Source: Butyrivibrio sp. VCD2006 (GTDB lineage: Bacteria; Bacillota; Clostridia; Lachnospirales; Lachnospiraceae). From it: 64,000 nt of DNA. The notes under the pieces were generated by a model. That model was given only the letters and a program-made list of their open reading frames with translations. It had not been told where the DNA came from and ran no database searches. Made by a program: the position numbers and the translations under genes. Where the stretch lies: NCBI RefSeq assembly GCF_000423925.1, contig NZ_AUIX01000017.1:81556-145555 (forward strand), given 5' to 3'. Each line of letters starts with the position of its first letter. Position 1 is the stretch's first letter. Below are positions 9,333 through 18,652 of this stretch, piece by piece.

Positions 9333-12101
9333 TCAGTGTAAAAACTCGAAGCTCTTAAGGGAACCGCTTCCGCTTCCTACAAAGGTGAGATACAGTGCAT
9401 TCACACCGGTTATGGGAGCAAAGCTGCAGGTTCCTTCTTTCCAGATGTTCTGAGAATCAACTTTGATCTCTCCAAGGACCTCTCCATCCCATTTTGTTTT
9501 AACCTGGACAACTCCGTTGAAATAGCCTCTGGTTTTGATTTTAAGGCCTGTTACAGCCTTCATATCGAAGTATTTGAAGCCTGCTGTGGAATTGTTGCAA
9601 AACTGTCTTATATAGCCGATTTCGGGGTCTCCGTCGCCGCCATCCTGAACGATTCTGGGACCCTCGTGGCCAACGTAAATATCGTGGTTCTCGGTAAACA
9701 GGTTGCAGGCGATATATGCGGGATATTCACCAACATCACAGAGAGGACCACCATTAAGTCCACAGGATGTAATCTCGGGCTGAATGATGCTTCCGTCTGC
9801 CTTAAATTCAAGGGGTTCAGCGCAGCCCTGTCTGCAGTACCAGGTGTTGTTTGTGTGTCTGTGATAGAAGATATACCATGCATCCTTTATCTGAACCATG
9901 CTTCCGTGGTTATTTGCACCGCTTGCCATGGACATTGAAGCCTCTTTGTAGGAATCAATGTGCATATCGCAGTTGCTTACAATCACACCACCATAGGTGA
10001 AGGGACCTTCGGGGCTGTCTGATGTAGAGTAGCAAAGTTCATGCATCACCTCTGATGAGTAGATAAAGTAGTATTTGCCATCCTTTTTGCGAATAGAAGG
10101 CGCTTCGAAGAAGGCATGCCCTTCATACTCTGTTCCCTGGCTGTAGCAGCTCCCGGGAGCTACGATAACCGGTGCCTTTTCAACAGTGAGCATATCCGGT
10201 CCAAGTACTGTGAGCATTGCGCCGTGGCGGCTCTTGTCGCCCTGTCCGCAGAAGCCTGTGAAGAGGTAGGTCTTGTCACCTTCTGTGAGTACACCGGGAT
10301 CAAACTGAGGCTCATCACCTTCCTTATCTCCGAGCTTTGTTCCGTCCGGATAGTGAACATAGCCGAGGAACTCGTATTTTCCTGCAGGTGTATCACATAC
10401 TGCAACAGAAACGATTGATATTTTATCAAGTACATAATACAGATAATATCTGCCATCAGGGCCAACTGTAACGTCGGGTGCGTAGAGGCACATATGTCCG
10501 TCTTTGTTCAGCGGATCAGCTGTTTTAGGATAAATTACACCCTCATAGTGCCAATCACCGAGATTATCTACAGGTGCTGACCAGCATACATAATCACCAA
10601 GGCAGAAGGTCTCGCCGTTGTAAAGGTCATGTGAGCCATAAACATAGACTCTGTCGCCAAATACGTAGGGCTCGCCATCCGGAATATACTCCCAGGAGGG
10701 CAGATAGGGGTTAACTGCCTGTTTTTTGCCTGTAGGAACCAGTCTTATGCCGCCTTCCTTCTGAGGAACAGCTCCGCGTCCGTCAAACTGCATTTCAGCG
10801 CGATTTTCGTTGGTATAAGGCTCCCAAAGAGGAAGATCCTGACCATCCCAGCCTTTGCCGTTAGGATCGCCTGTTTTGATGAAATTAGCGAACATATCGC
10901 ACATTTGTCTGGCAAGATCAAAATGGCGTCCTTTAAAAGGTCTCCAGCATTTTCCAAGTGATTCGAAGAAGAACCAGAGATCAACAGAGTGGAAGGTTCC
11001 GGGAGTATCGTCACCTGGCATATCGGGATCGAATCTATAGTAATAATGGTTCTGATTTCTGTTATTTTTCTCAGCTTCAAGGAAAACTGTCTTAACGGAC
11101 ATCTCAACGCTGCTCTCACCATCAATCTGGAACTCATCTGAGGTGTTGCCTGAAATTACGGGAACAGGAGCATTTCTGCCCTCAAGGAACTTGGTTGTAG
11201 GATCCTCCTTGCAGAATACACCGTCCTGAATAGGGAACATACGGGGGTGATTCTGGACAAATTCGCCGTATTTTTCTCTGAGAGTAAATACATCGATTTT
11301 TCTTGCTTCTTCAAGTGATTTTACTCCAATAAACTCAAAGAACTCTTCGCCAAGCTTCTCAGCCCCAGCTAAATCAAGGGGTTTAAAAATATCATCTGTC
11401 ATTTTAGGGTGGTGGATCATACCACTCATAACAACTGCGCCCTTGATTTTGTCAAAGTTATCGTCGCATGCGAGCTGATGCATTGTGCTGCCGCCGCCTG
11501 CGGACTGGCCTGCAATAGTGATCTGCTCGGGATTACCACCAAAAGCAGCAATATTTCTGTAAACCCACTCAAGACCTGCCTTCTGGTCGAGGAGACCGAA
11601 GTTACCGGGAGCCTCGGGAGCTTCCTTGGTGATCTCGGGATGAGCCAGGAATCCAAGGTGATTTAAGCGATAGTTGACGCTTACTACGATAACGCCGCGT
11701 CTTGCCAGCTTTTCTCCATCAAATTCCATCTCGGCTGTGTAACCCCACTGAAAACCGCCGCCAAAGTACCATACAAGTACAGGGAGCTTCTCGTCTGCCT
11801 TTTTAGCAGGTGTCCAAACATTGAGGTAGAGGCAGTCCTCATCCATGGGAATCTCGGGATCTACGTGCCATTCCCTGCAGTAGAGGTCTGTTCCCAGGCC
11901 GGGTGTATCCTGGACGGAAATAGGACCATATTCAAATGCCTCTAAAACACCTTCCCAATTATTGCAGGGCTGAGGTGCGCGCCATCTGTTTTCACCAACA
12001 GGCGGAGCTGCAAATGGTATTCCTTTGAAAACGGTGACTCTGGGGTCGGAGCCGGGAAGGCCTCTAACCTCTCCGTTTTCTACTTTTGTCTGTCTTAACA
12101 T
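9333..12101 (-). CDS. Carboxylesterase type B fused to GH43 glycosidase, with CBM6-like tail
   Basis: A 922-residue two-enzyme fusion with no signal peptide, so probably cytoplasmic. Residues 1 to about 455 are a type-B carboxylesterase: oxyanion segment YFGGGFQWG (112-120), nucleophile Ser200 in GQSAGG, acid Glu323 and His371 as probable triad partners. From about 465 to 760 is a GH43 five-bladed propeller: base Asp475 in EYIPDGEPYV, with a middle blade DPGVLTEGDKTYLFTG. From about 790 onward is a CBM6-like beta-sandwich. It probably removes acetyl or feruloyl groups and arabinose or xylose from imported xylo-oligosaccharides. Transcribed away from the neighbouring GH43 genes across a shared control region. 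The exact ester bond is unknown. Confidence 0.85.
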   Translation of the reverse strand: MLRQTKVENGEVRGLPGSDPRVTVFKGIPFAAPPVGENRWRAPQPCNNWEGVLEAFEYGPISVQDTPGLGTDLYCREWHVDPEIPMDEDCLYLNVWTPAKKADEKLPVLVWYFGGGFQWGYTAEMEFDGEKLARRGVIVVSVNYRLNHLGFLAHPEITKEAPEAPGNFGLLDQKAGLEWVYRNIAAFGGNPEQITIAGQSAGGGSTMHQLACDDNFDKIKGAVVMSGMIHHPKMTDDIFKPLDLAGAEKLGEEFFEFIGVKSLEEARKIDVFTLREKYGEFVQNHPRMFPIQDGVFCKEDPTTKFLEGRNAPVPVISGNTSDEFQIDGESSVEMSVKTVFLEAEKNNRNQNHYYYRFDPDMPGDDTPGTFHSVDLWFFFESLGKCWRPFKGRHFDLARQMCDMFANFIKTGDPNGKGWDGQDLPLWEPYTNENRAEMQFDGRGAVPQKEGGIRLVPTGKKQAVNPYLPSWEYIPDGEPYVFGDRVYVYGSHDLYNGETFCLGDYVCWSAPVDNLGDWHYEGVIYPKTADPLNKDGHMCLYAPDVTVGPDGRYYLYYVLDKISIVSVAVCDTPAGKYEFLGYVHYPDGTKLGDKEGDEPQFDPGVLTEGDKTYLFTGFCGQGDKSRHGAMLTVLGPDMLTVEKAPVIVAPGSCYSQGTEYEGHAFFEAPSIRKKDGKYYFIYSSEVMHELCYSTSDSPEGPFTYGGVIVSNCDMHIDSYKEASMSMASGANNHGSMVQIKDAWYIFYHRHTNNTWYCRQGCAEPLEFKADGSIIQPEITSCGLNGGPLCDVGEYPAYIACNLFTENHDIYVGHEGPRIVQDGGDGDPEIGYIRQFCNNSTAGFKYFDMKAVTGLKIKTRGYFNGVVQVKTKWDGEVLGEIKVDSQNIWKEGTCSFAPITGVNALYLTFVGSGSGSLKSFEFLH

Positions 12102-12350
12102 GTTTTACAACCTCCATATAGAAAAAAGTTTCTTGTATACCTTATTCATACTTTGATTGTAGCTATATTGCTTTTTGAAGGTCTATGCGAATCTTGCTAT
12201 TTGTTTTCTAAAGATTGCTATGTACTACGCAATTTGTGCAAAAAATTCCGCAATTAGTTTGTGGCAAGGTGCAATAGATGACAATAAAATTTATTATAGA
12301 CTAGTGTAAATATAGGGTTTTGCGTATTTCGCAAGATTTGGGAGGTAAAA
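12102..12350. promoter_or_regulatory. Divergent control region with 21-bp phased GCAA/TTGC half-sites
   Basis: This gap lies between the esterase-GH43 gene and the GH43 pair. GCAA occurs at 12229, 12250 and 12271, exactly 21 bp apart, mostly as (A/C)CGCAATT or TGCAATAG. TTGCTA occurs at 12194 and 12215, also 21 bp apart and in opposite orientation. Such two-turn phased direct half-sites are typical of AraC-family binding, and an AraC-type gene lies 3.5 kb downstream. No convincing -35/-10 pair was found, which fits activator-dependent promoters. Strong ribosome sites end both sides. Confidence 0.5.
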
Positions 12351-13823
12351 ATGCAGGTTTTAGAAGCGCAAACTGTAGAAGAAATTTTTAGTAATATTCA
12401 GCTTAAAAAGGCTGTTAAGGGGCTTAAGGATCACAATCCTGTTATGACACAGAGATTCGGCGCAGATCCCTACGCTCTTGTATATAATGGAAGAGTTTAT
12501 CTTTACATGACAGGCGATATGCCTACTTATGATGCTGATGGGAAGCTCCAGGAGAATACCTACGGCAATATCAATATTATCAATGTTATTTCATCAGAAG
12601 ATCTCGTTAACTGGACAGATCACGGTACTGTTTATGCTGCTTCTGAGACCGGTGCAGCAACATGGGGCGCTAATTCATGGGCTCCCGCTGCAGCTTATAA
12701 GAACATAGACGGAAAAGACAGATTTTTCCTTTATTTTGCTAATAACGGAAACGGAATAGCAGTTCTTTCAGCAGACAGCCCGGTGGGACCTTTCACAGAT
12801 CCAATAAACGGACCTCTTATTTCAAGAAAAACTCCTAATTGTGCGGAGGTTACATGGCTTTTTGATCCCGCAGTCCTTATGGATGACGACGGAAGTGCAT
12901 ATATATATGTAGGTGGCGGCGTTCCTTCAATTGAGAAGGCTGCAAATCCCGGCACAGCACGTGTTGCTAAGCTTGGCGATGATATGATCAGCCTTGCATG
13001 CGATCCGCAGCCTATTGAGAATGTGCCTTTCCTGTTTGAGGATTCCGGTATCAACAAGATGGGAGATAAATATTATTATTCATATTGCTCCAACTTCAGT
13101 ATGAAGCCTGAGGATGAGGAGAAGGCAGGCTATAACCAGGGTGAAATCGTAACACTTGTTTCTGAATCACCTATGGGACCTTTTGAAGTATACAAGCCTG
13201 TTTTGAAGAATCCTGAGTATTTCTTTGGCCGCGGAGGTAACAACCACCATTGCATGTTCGATTTCAAGGGTAATTGGTATATCACTTACCATTCAAGAAT
13301 CCTTGAAGAGGCAATGGATATGAACGGTGGATATAGAAGCACAAATATCGACGTTCTTGAAGTGAAGGATGGTGGTCCGTCTGTTTCGAAGGGAACAAGA
13401 AGCGGAGTCAAGCAGCTTTCATATCTTAATCCCTATGACGATGTTAAGGCAGTTACAATGGCTAATTGCGCGGGAGTTGAGACTAGACAGTATGGCGAAG
13501 AGGCAGAGAAATATGGCTCAGGAGATATGATCGTCACAGGCATATCCGACGGAAGCTGGATCAGCGTAATGGGGGCTGATTTTGGCAATGCAAAACCTTT
13601 TGAATTAAGTGTTAAACTGGGCGGCGATGGCACTGGTGCTATCCGAGTAAGCCTTGACAGTCCGGATGGGGAAGTACTGGCATATGTTCCGGTAGAGGCC
13701 ATGAACGGCGAAGTTGAGGATGTTTTTGTGTCACTTAAGTGTGTTCCTGAGGGAGTACATGATGTTTACTTTACATTCGCAGGAACAGGGTATGAATTTC
13801 TTTCATGGAGATTTATAAAATGA
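12351..13823 (+). CDS. GH43 arabinofuranosidase/xylosidase with CBM6-like domain
   Basis: A 490-residue GH43 enzyme without signal peptide. The propeller runs from about residue 30 to 345: base Asp39 in RFGADPYAL, then VTWLFDPAVLMDDDG near 170 and a NNHHCMFDFKGNWYITYH blade near 295. The remainder (about 360-490) is a CBM6-like beta-sandwich ending in GTGYEFLSWRF. It resembles XynD-type arabinoxylan arabinofuranohydrolases, which remove arabinose side chains. A strong GGGAGG site fixes the start. The stop overlaps the start of the next GH43 gene (ATGA), indicating translational coupling. Beta-xylosidase activity is the main alternative. Confidence 0.87.
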   Translation: MQVLEAQTVEEIFSNIQLKKAVKGLKDHNPVMTQRFGADPYALVYNGRVYLYMTGDMPTYDADGKLQENTYGNINIINVISSEDLVNWTDHGTVYAASETGAATWGANSWAPAAAYKNIDGKDRFFLYFANNGNGIAVLSADSPVGPFTDPINGPLISRKTPNCAEVTWLFDPAVLMDDDGSAYIYVGGGVPSIEKAANPGTARVAKLGDDMISLACDPQPIENVPFLFEDSGINKMGDKYYYSYCSNFSMKPEDEEKAGYNQGEIVTLVSESPMGPFEVYKPVLKNPEYFFGRGGNNHHCMFDFKGNWYITYHSRILEEAMDMNGGYRSTNIDVLEVKDGGPSVSKGTRSGVKQLSYLNPYDDVKAVTMANCAGVETRQYGEEAEKYGSGDMIVTGISDGSWISVMGADFGNAKPFELSVKLGGDGTGAIRVSLDSPDGEVLAYVPVEAMNGEVEDVFVSLKCVPEGVHDVYFTFAGTGYEFLSWRFIK

Positions 13824-15391
13824 TTAGAGAAAAAGTTTCTTTGGGGACAATCAATCCAGTAATACCAACGGATTATCCGGATCCTGATGTGATTCGGGTG
13901 GGGGATACATACTATCTTGCAAGTACAACTATGCACTTTTTTCCCGGGTGTGAGATATTAAAATCTCATGATCTTCTGCACTGGGAGCATGCTTCCTATG
14001 TGTATGACAGATTGGATGACACTCCAGGACAGTGCCTTAAAAATGATGAAAATATCTATGGTAAAGGAATGTGGGCGCCTTGCTTAAGATTTCATAACGG
14101 AAGCTATTATTTAAGCTTTTGTGCCAACGACACGCATAAAACCTATCTATATAAAGCAAGCTCCATATATGGACCCTGGAAGAAGCAGTATATTGAAGGC
14201 TTTTATCACGATGCCAGCATTCTTTTTGATGATGACAGAGTTTTCATCGCTTATGGAAACCGAGAGATCAAACTGGTAGAGCTTGACAATGATCTCAAGG
14301 GACCTAAAAAGGGCGGGCTTCAGAGGACTCTTGTAAAGGAAGAGAATAATAACGTTCTCGCATATGAGGGTTGTCACTTCTATAAGATAAATGACAAATA
14401 TTATCTGTTTCTTATTCATTCATTGCCGGATAGATGGATGAGAACACAGAACTATTTTGTATCATCTTCTCTCGAGGGTGAATTCCATGGTGGAGAGATA
14501 TTCTGTGATGATATGGGATATTTCGGACAGGGCGTTGCACAGGGCGGAATTGTCGATACGCCAGATGGACACTGGTTTACGATGCTTTTCCAGGATAGAG
14601 GAGGAGTTGGAAGAACACCGTTCCTTCTTCCACTCAGATGGAAGGGTGCAGTTCCGTTTATTGAGGAAAATGGTAAGCTTCCTGCTGAGATCGAGATCTG
14701 CAATTCGATACCTGATTATGAATATATGTCACTTACCGGAAGTGATGATTTCAGCGAAGGTTCAAAAGCTTCTGATAAAGCGGATGGAAGAAAGACAGAA
14801 AGCTCTGAGTTTGACAGCTTTGGAATGAGAAGCTTCTGGCAGTTTAATCATCAGCCTGAGATTTCGCTTGTAAAGCAAGATGTGAAAAAGAAAAGACTTT
14901 TGATTAAGACCGATAGATTATGTGATAAGTTTGATAAGGCAATCAACACGCTGACTCAGCGCATGACGCTACCTCGAAGCAGAGCGAGTGTTATCGTAAA
15001 TGTTGAGGGTTTAAAGATAGGCGACAGAGCAGGACTTGGCGTTTTGTGCGAAGAATACTGCTATCTGGCTATTGAGAAAACAGAAAAAGGAAATGAGCTT
15101 CTTCTTATAAGTAAGGAGAATGGTGAAGAGGTTGAAAAACTCAGAGAAACCTTGGGAAATGAGAAGGCGTATTCACTAAGAATTGATGCAAATACCTTCG
15201 CTTTGGTTGGAAATGCAACAATTTTCTGGAAGAGACTTCCCGAAAAAGAGTTTAAGCCGGTTCCTTTCTCAAAGAGCCTGCAGTTTACCCTTGCTCATTT
15301 TGTCGGATGCAGATTTGCGCTCTTTATGTTCAGCACTAAAGAGTCCGGCGGTACGGCAGAATTTAGCGATTTTAAATATGAGATATACTAA
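13820..15391 (+). CDS. GH43 beta-xylosidase
   Basis: About 523 residues with the classic GH43 opening NPVIPTDYPDPDVIRVGDTYYLAS (base Asp in the PDPD segment). The motif FYHDASILFDDDRVFIAYG supplies the central Asp, and there is a C-terminal beta-sandwich (about 305-523) typical of beta-xylosidases that trim xylo-oligosaccharides from the non-reducing end. An earlier in-frame ATG at 13805 was rejected because GGAG (13807-13810) gives good spacing to 13820, which forms an ATGA overlap with the previous stop. It has no signal peptide, so acts in the cytoplasm on imported products. Confidence 0.9.
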   Translation: MIREKVSLGTINPVIPTDYPDPDVIRVGDTYYLASTTMHFFPGCEILKSHDLLHWEHASYVYDRLDDTPGQCLKNDENIYGKGMWAPCLRFHNGSYYLSFCANDTHKTYLYKASSIYGPWKKQYIEGFYHDASILFDDDRVFIAYGNREIKLVELDNDLKGPKKGGLQRTLVKEENNNVLAYEGCHFYKINDKYYLFLIHSLPDRWMRTQNYFVSSSLEGEFHGGEIFCDDMGYFGQGVAQGGIVDTPDGHWFTMLFQDRGGVGRTPFLLPLRWKGAVPFIEENGKLPAEIEICNSIPDYEYMSLTGSDDFSEGSKASDKADGRKTESSEFDSFGMRSFWQFNHQPEISLVKQDVKKKRLLIKTDRLCDKFDKAINTLTQRMTLPRSRASVIVNVEGLKIGDRAGLGVLCEEYCYLAIEKTEKGNELLLISKENGEEVEKLRETLGNEKAYSLRIDANTFALVGNATIFWKRLPEKEFKPVPFSKSLQFTLAHFVGCRFALFMFSTKESGGTAEFSDFKYEIY

Positions 15392-15490
15392 AAAGTCTTC
15401 CCCCACAGGGGGAAGATGTCAGCGAAGCTGACAGATGAGGGGATACCTCATCCGCCGGTTTCACCGGCACCTTCCCCTCAAGGGAAGGCT
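15392..15490. repeat. Palindromic intergenic repeat, copy 1
   Basis: Contains CTTCCCCCACAGGGGGAAG followed by TGTCAGCGAAGCTGACA and GATGAGGGG. A mirrored half (CCTCATCCGCCGGTTTCACC, then CCTTCCCCTCAAGGGAAGG) completes a composite inverted repeat. The same core recurs near 52.9, 53.0 and 55.7 kb. It may also act as a terminator for the GH43 pair. It has the look of a REP/MITE-like dispersed element. Confidence 0.8.
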
Positions 15491-15610
15491 TTATCAATTC
15501 GTTAGCATATTTCTCTCGCAGGAAAGATTTTAAATAACCCTCCCAAAAGAAAGGATTTAAACAATCTTTTCTCTGGGAGGGCTTTAAATAATCTTTTTCT
15601 AAGAAATACT

Positions 15611-16588
15611 TTAGATAATCCTTGTTGCGACTGCATCTTCTTCAGATACAGGAGTTTCTTCATTGTTCTTGTTGTGTCTGAACAGTGCTCGATATTCGCC
15701 CGGTGTGCAACCTTTCTTCGTTTTAAACGTACGATTGAAGGTTGAGATGCTTGAAAAGCCCGCCTGAAGCGCAACATCTGTTATTGAAAGATCATGCTGA
15801 GAAAGCAGGATCTCGGACGCTTTGATGCGGCGGCCAATCAAATAGTCATAGAAGGTACAGTTCATGTATTCTTTGAATAATCTGGTGAAGTGGAACTTGG
15901 AAAATCCGCTGAAATCGGCCACTTCGTCCAAAGTAAGGTCTTCTGTGTAATGCTCATCGATGTATTCAAGAACGCCATTCAATCTTGTGAAATAATCTCT
16001 GCGCTTGTTCGGGCTGCTCTCGGTGAACAGATGAATCTGATTGAGCTGACACCTGGTAAGCAAAGTAAAGGCCTGCAGGAGGTTAGCATAAATTGAGAAC
16101 TCGTAAAACTCTGTATTTTGGAAGTATTCGTTCCAGATCTGAGTAAACAGATCATAAATCTCGCTGTATACCGGCGCATAGGTCTCAGGAGTTATGTGGA
16201 TGCAGCTGTTTTTAACAAAGAGCATACCTGTATAATCCTTAACCTGTGAAAAGAAATCTACATTAAAAAGGCATATGAAACGAGCGCCGCTCTCGGGAGC
16301 GTGCAAATGATGCATTTTTCTGGGAGAAATCATAAGGATCTCGCCGGGAAGAATGTGATGCGGCTCGTTATCGATGTCTACATCATAGTAGTTATCGATA
16401 GGAATAATAACCTCCATGGCATCATGCCAGTGGGGGAGATAATCGCTGGTTTGTACGTTGTACCAGATACGGACGGATGCATCCTTGGGAAAGATGCTGT
16501 TTTCCTTCTCAGCGACCATAACCCTGTTTCTAAAGTCAGTATTCTGCTGATAAAAATTTAGATTGAGATTTTCTTTCTTGTTTTTCAT
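15611..16588 (-). CDS. AraC-family transcriptional regulator
   Basis: About 325 residues with an N-terminal cupin-like sensor (HWHDAMEVIIPIDNYYDVD near 50, then ILPGEILMISPRKMHHLHAPE). The C-terminal double helix-turn-helix (about 210-310) contains VADFSGFSKFHFTRLFKEYM and the signature VALQAGFSSISTFNRTFKTKKG. The start at 16588 was chosen over the upstream in-frame ATG at 16624 because GAGGAT precedes it at good spacing. It is divergent from the GH10 operon and adjacent to the GH43 genes. The phased GCAA sites in both control regions are its likely targets. Inducer is probably a xylo-oligosaccharide or arabinose-type sugar, by context. Confidence 0.9.
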   Translation of the reverse strand: MKNKKENLNLNFYQQNTDFRNRVMVAEKENSIFPKDASVRIWYNVQTSDYLPHWHDAMEVIIPIDNYYDVDIDNEPHHILPGEILMISPRKMHHLHAPESGARFICLFNVDFFSQVKDYTGMLFVKNSCIHITPETYAPVYSEIYDLFTQIWNEYFQNTEFYEFSIYANLLQAFTLLTRCQLNQIHLFTESSPNKRRDYFTRLNGVLEYIDEHYTEDLTLDEVADFSGFSKFHFTRLFKEYMNCTFYDYLIGRRIKASEILLSQHDLSITDVALQAGFSSISTFNRTFKTKKGCTPGEYRALFRHNKNNEETPVSEEDAVATRII

Positions 16589-17089
16589 GGTATCCTCGAA
16601 AATTATGAAACCAATATTTGACAAACAGATATTGGCAACAAATGTGCAATAATTGCTAAAAGCAATCCTTCAATTTGAAACTTTAGCATATATTGCTAAG
16701 ACTATCAAACGGAAAATGCAGTGTTTTAGCAACTTTGTGAAATGCATACAAGTTTAATTATCAAATTTTGTAGCTAAAAACGCAATAATTGAGGATTAGA
16801 TAGCAACAAAGTGGAAGAAATTTTTGCCGAAGTACTATATTCATATGTTGCGATTATGAACGAAATATGTTCCTTCTATAAACTAAATATAAACAACTGA
16901 TGCTTCTTTGAAAATGATATTGTATAATATTAACAAAAACGGGAATCCTTTTTTGGAAACTATAAAGCAATAAGCGCACATGGAAAAGCAAAATGTGATA
17001 AGCACGATACCGCACAAAAGGCTAAGCTATAGTAACAGCACAGCTTATAAGACTTTTAGCAAATTTTGAGAAGCAGAAAGGAATATTTC
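16589..17089. promoter_or_regulatory. Control region between AraC-type gene and GH10 operon
   Basis: About 500 bases without a gene. It holds many copies of a TAGCAA/TTGCTA-like word: GCAA at 16635, 16646, 16662, 16729, 16782 and 16803, TTGC at 16653 and 16693, and a TTAGCATATATTGCTAA palindrome at 16683-16699. The pair at 16782 and 16803 (CGCAATAATTG and TAGCAACAAAG) is spaced 21 bp, as in the 12.2 kb control region. A perfect TATAAT at 16923-16928 lacks a good -35, consistent with an activated promoter for the GH10 operon. A long untranslated leader to 17090 would follow. Confidence 0.5.
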
Positions 17090-18634
17090 ATGAAGAAATA
17101 TGATCTTATAAAGCGCCGGAGGATTGGCGCGGCGGTATTGCTGGCTACAGCGGCGATAATCGGCGCAGGATGCGGACAATCCTCTGTGGGAGGCAATACT
17201 GCGACGAGCAATAATGATCAAATAACCGCAACATCTGATGATTCAAATACAAATAATGAAGAAAAAGATGAATCGGTGAATGATTCTGCTGAAAATGCTT
17301 CAAATATGCAAGAAGATGTTGCTGAGGAAGCAGATAATATAGAGGTTGCCGAAGAGACAGAAACGGATAGCACAGAAGCAGATACTGATGGTACCGAAGA
17401 GAGCGCAGAGGACAGCGAAGAAGAACTTCCTTCATTAAAGGATAGTGTTGAGAAGAAAATGGGTTGCCGATTCGGATGCGCAATAACGGGCCAGGAACCA
17501 TGGGACATTGAAAACTGGAATATAGTAACAAAACACTTTAACTGCGTAACACTTGGTAATGAGTTAAAACCGGATTCACTTTTCGGATACAGTAATGCCA
17601 AGTGCCCCGGAACAGAAGATGTGGAGCTTAACGGCGAGACGATAACGGTTCCGGTTTTGAGTTTTAAGAATCCTGAGAAAATCCTTGATAAGATTCTTAA
17701 ATGGAATGAAACACATCCTGATCAGTCACTTCAGGTAAGAGGACATGTTTTACTGTGGCATTCACAGACGCCCGAGTGGTTCTTCCATGAAGACTATGAT
17801 AAAGAGAAGCCTTACGTAACGGCTGAGGTGATGGATAAGCGTCAGGAATGGTACATAAAAACAGTACTTGAACATTTCGTAGGTGATGACAGTCCATATA
17901 AAGATCTGTTTTATGGATGGGATGTTGTAAATGAAGCAATATCCGATTCGACAGGAACCTACAGAACAGATACTGAGAGGCCGGATGAGGATCTCTTACA
18001 GGATACTCACGGAGGAAACTCCAGTTGGTGGCATGTATATCAGAACGAAAGCTTCATTATTAATGCTTTCAGATATGCAAACAAATATGCACCTGAGTCA
18101 TTAGAGCTTTACTACAATGACTACAATGAGTGCGATGCCAAGAAGAGAGGTGGAATCATTGAGCTTCTCAAGGCAGTTAAGGCTGAGGAAGGCGCTCCCG
18201 GAGAGGGTACGAGACTTACCGCAATGGGAATGCAGGGACATTACAGTGTAACCGGTCCTTCCAGCACAGAATTTGAAAACGCTATCAAAGCCTACGGTGA
18301 GGTTGTAGAGAACATTCAGATAACAGAATGGGATCTCTCAGCCAGCGATTCCTACGACAGCTCAGATCCTGCTTCGGTTGAAGAAGAATATGAGAAAAAC
18401 AGAAAGCAGTACAACTTACTGTACTACGCACTGCAGTCGGCTCAGAACTCAGGAGCTGCCAAGGTGACGGGAATGACTTTCTGGGGAACAATCGATAAGT
18501 ACTCATGGCTTCAGTTCCGTTCCAATGTGGGCGGCGGTAATAAATCGGGTCAGTCACAATGCCCGTTGTTGTTTGACAGTAAATATGAGCCTAAACCGTG
18601 TTTCTGGGTATTTGCAGATACGGACACGGAATAA
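17090..18634 (+). CDS. Endo-1,4-beta-xylanase, GH10, lipoprotein
   Basis: Surface xylanase cutting the xylan backbone. The 514-residue precursor has a lipoprotein signal (Cys28 in IIGAGCG) and an acidic Asp/Glu/Ser/Thr-rich spacer of about 85 residues. The GH10 barrel follows from about 120. Acid/base Glu282 lies in WDVVNEA and nucleophile Glu413 in ITEWDLS. The helix segment LQVRGHVLLWHSQTPEWFF is typical of the family. An upstream in-frame TTG at 17066 was rejected because AAAGGA precedes the ATG at 17090. Only 18 bases separate it from the large binding protein, so it is the first gene of the DUF5696/ABC operon. Confidence 0.94.
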   Translation: MKKYDLIKRRRIGAAVLLATAAIIGAGCGQSSVGGNTATSNNDQITATSDDSNTNNEEKDESVNDSAENASNMQEDVAEEADNIEVAEETETDSTEADTDGTEESAEDSEEELPSLKDSVEKKMGCRFGCAITGQEPWDIENWNIVTKHFNCVTLGNELKPDSLFGYSNAKCPGTEDVELNGETITVPVLSFKNPEKILDKILKWNETHPDQSLQVRGHVLLWHSQTPEWFFHEDYDKEKPYVTAEVMDKRQEWYIKTVLEHFVGDDSPYKDLFYGWDVVNEAISDSTGTYRTDTERPDEDLLQDTHGGNSSWWHVYQNESFIINAFRYANKYAPESLELYYNDYNECDAKKRGGIIELLKAVKAEEGAPGEGTRLTAMGMQGHYSVTGPSSTEFENAIKAYGEVVENIQITEWDLSASDSYDSSDPASVEEEYEKNRKQYNLLYYALQSAQNSGAAKVTGMTFWGTIDKYSWLQFRSNVGGGNKSGQSQCPLLFDSKYEPKPCFWVFADTDTE

Positions 18635-18652
18635 AAGAGTTTGGTGGATAAC

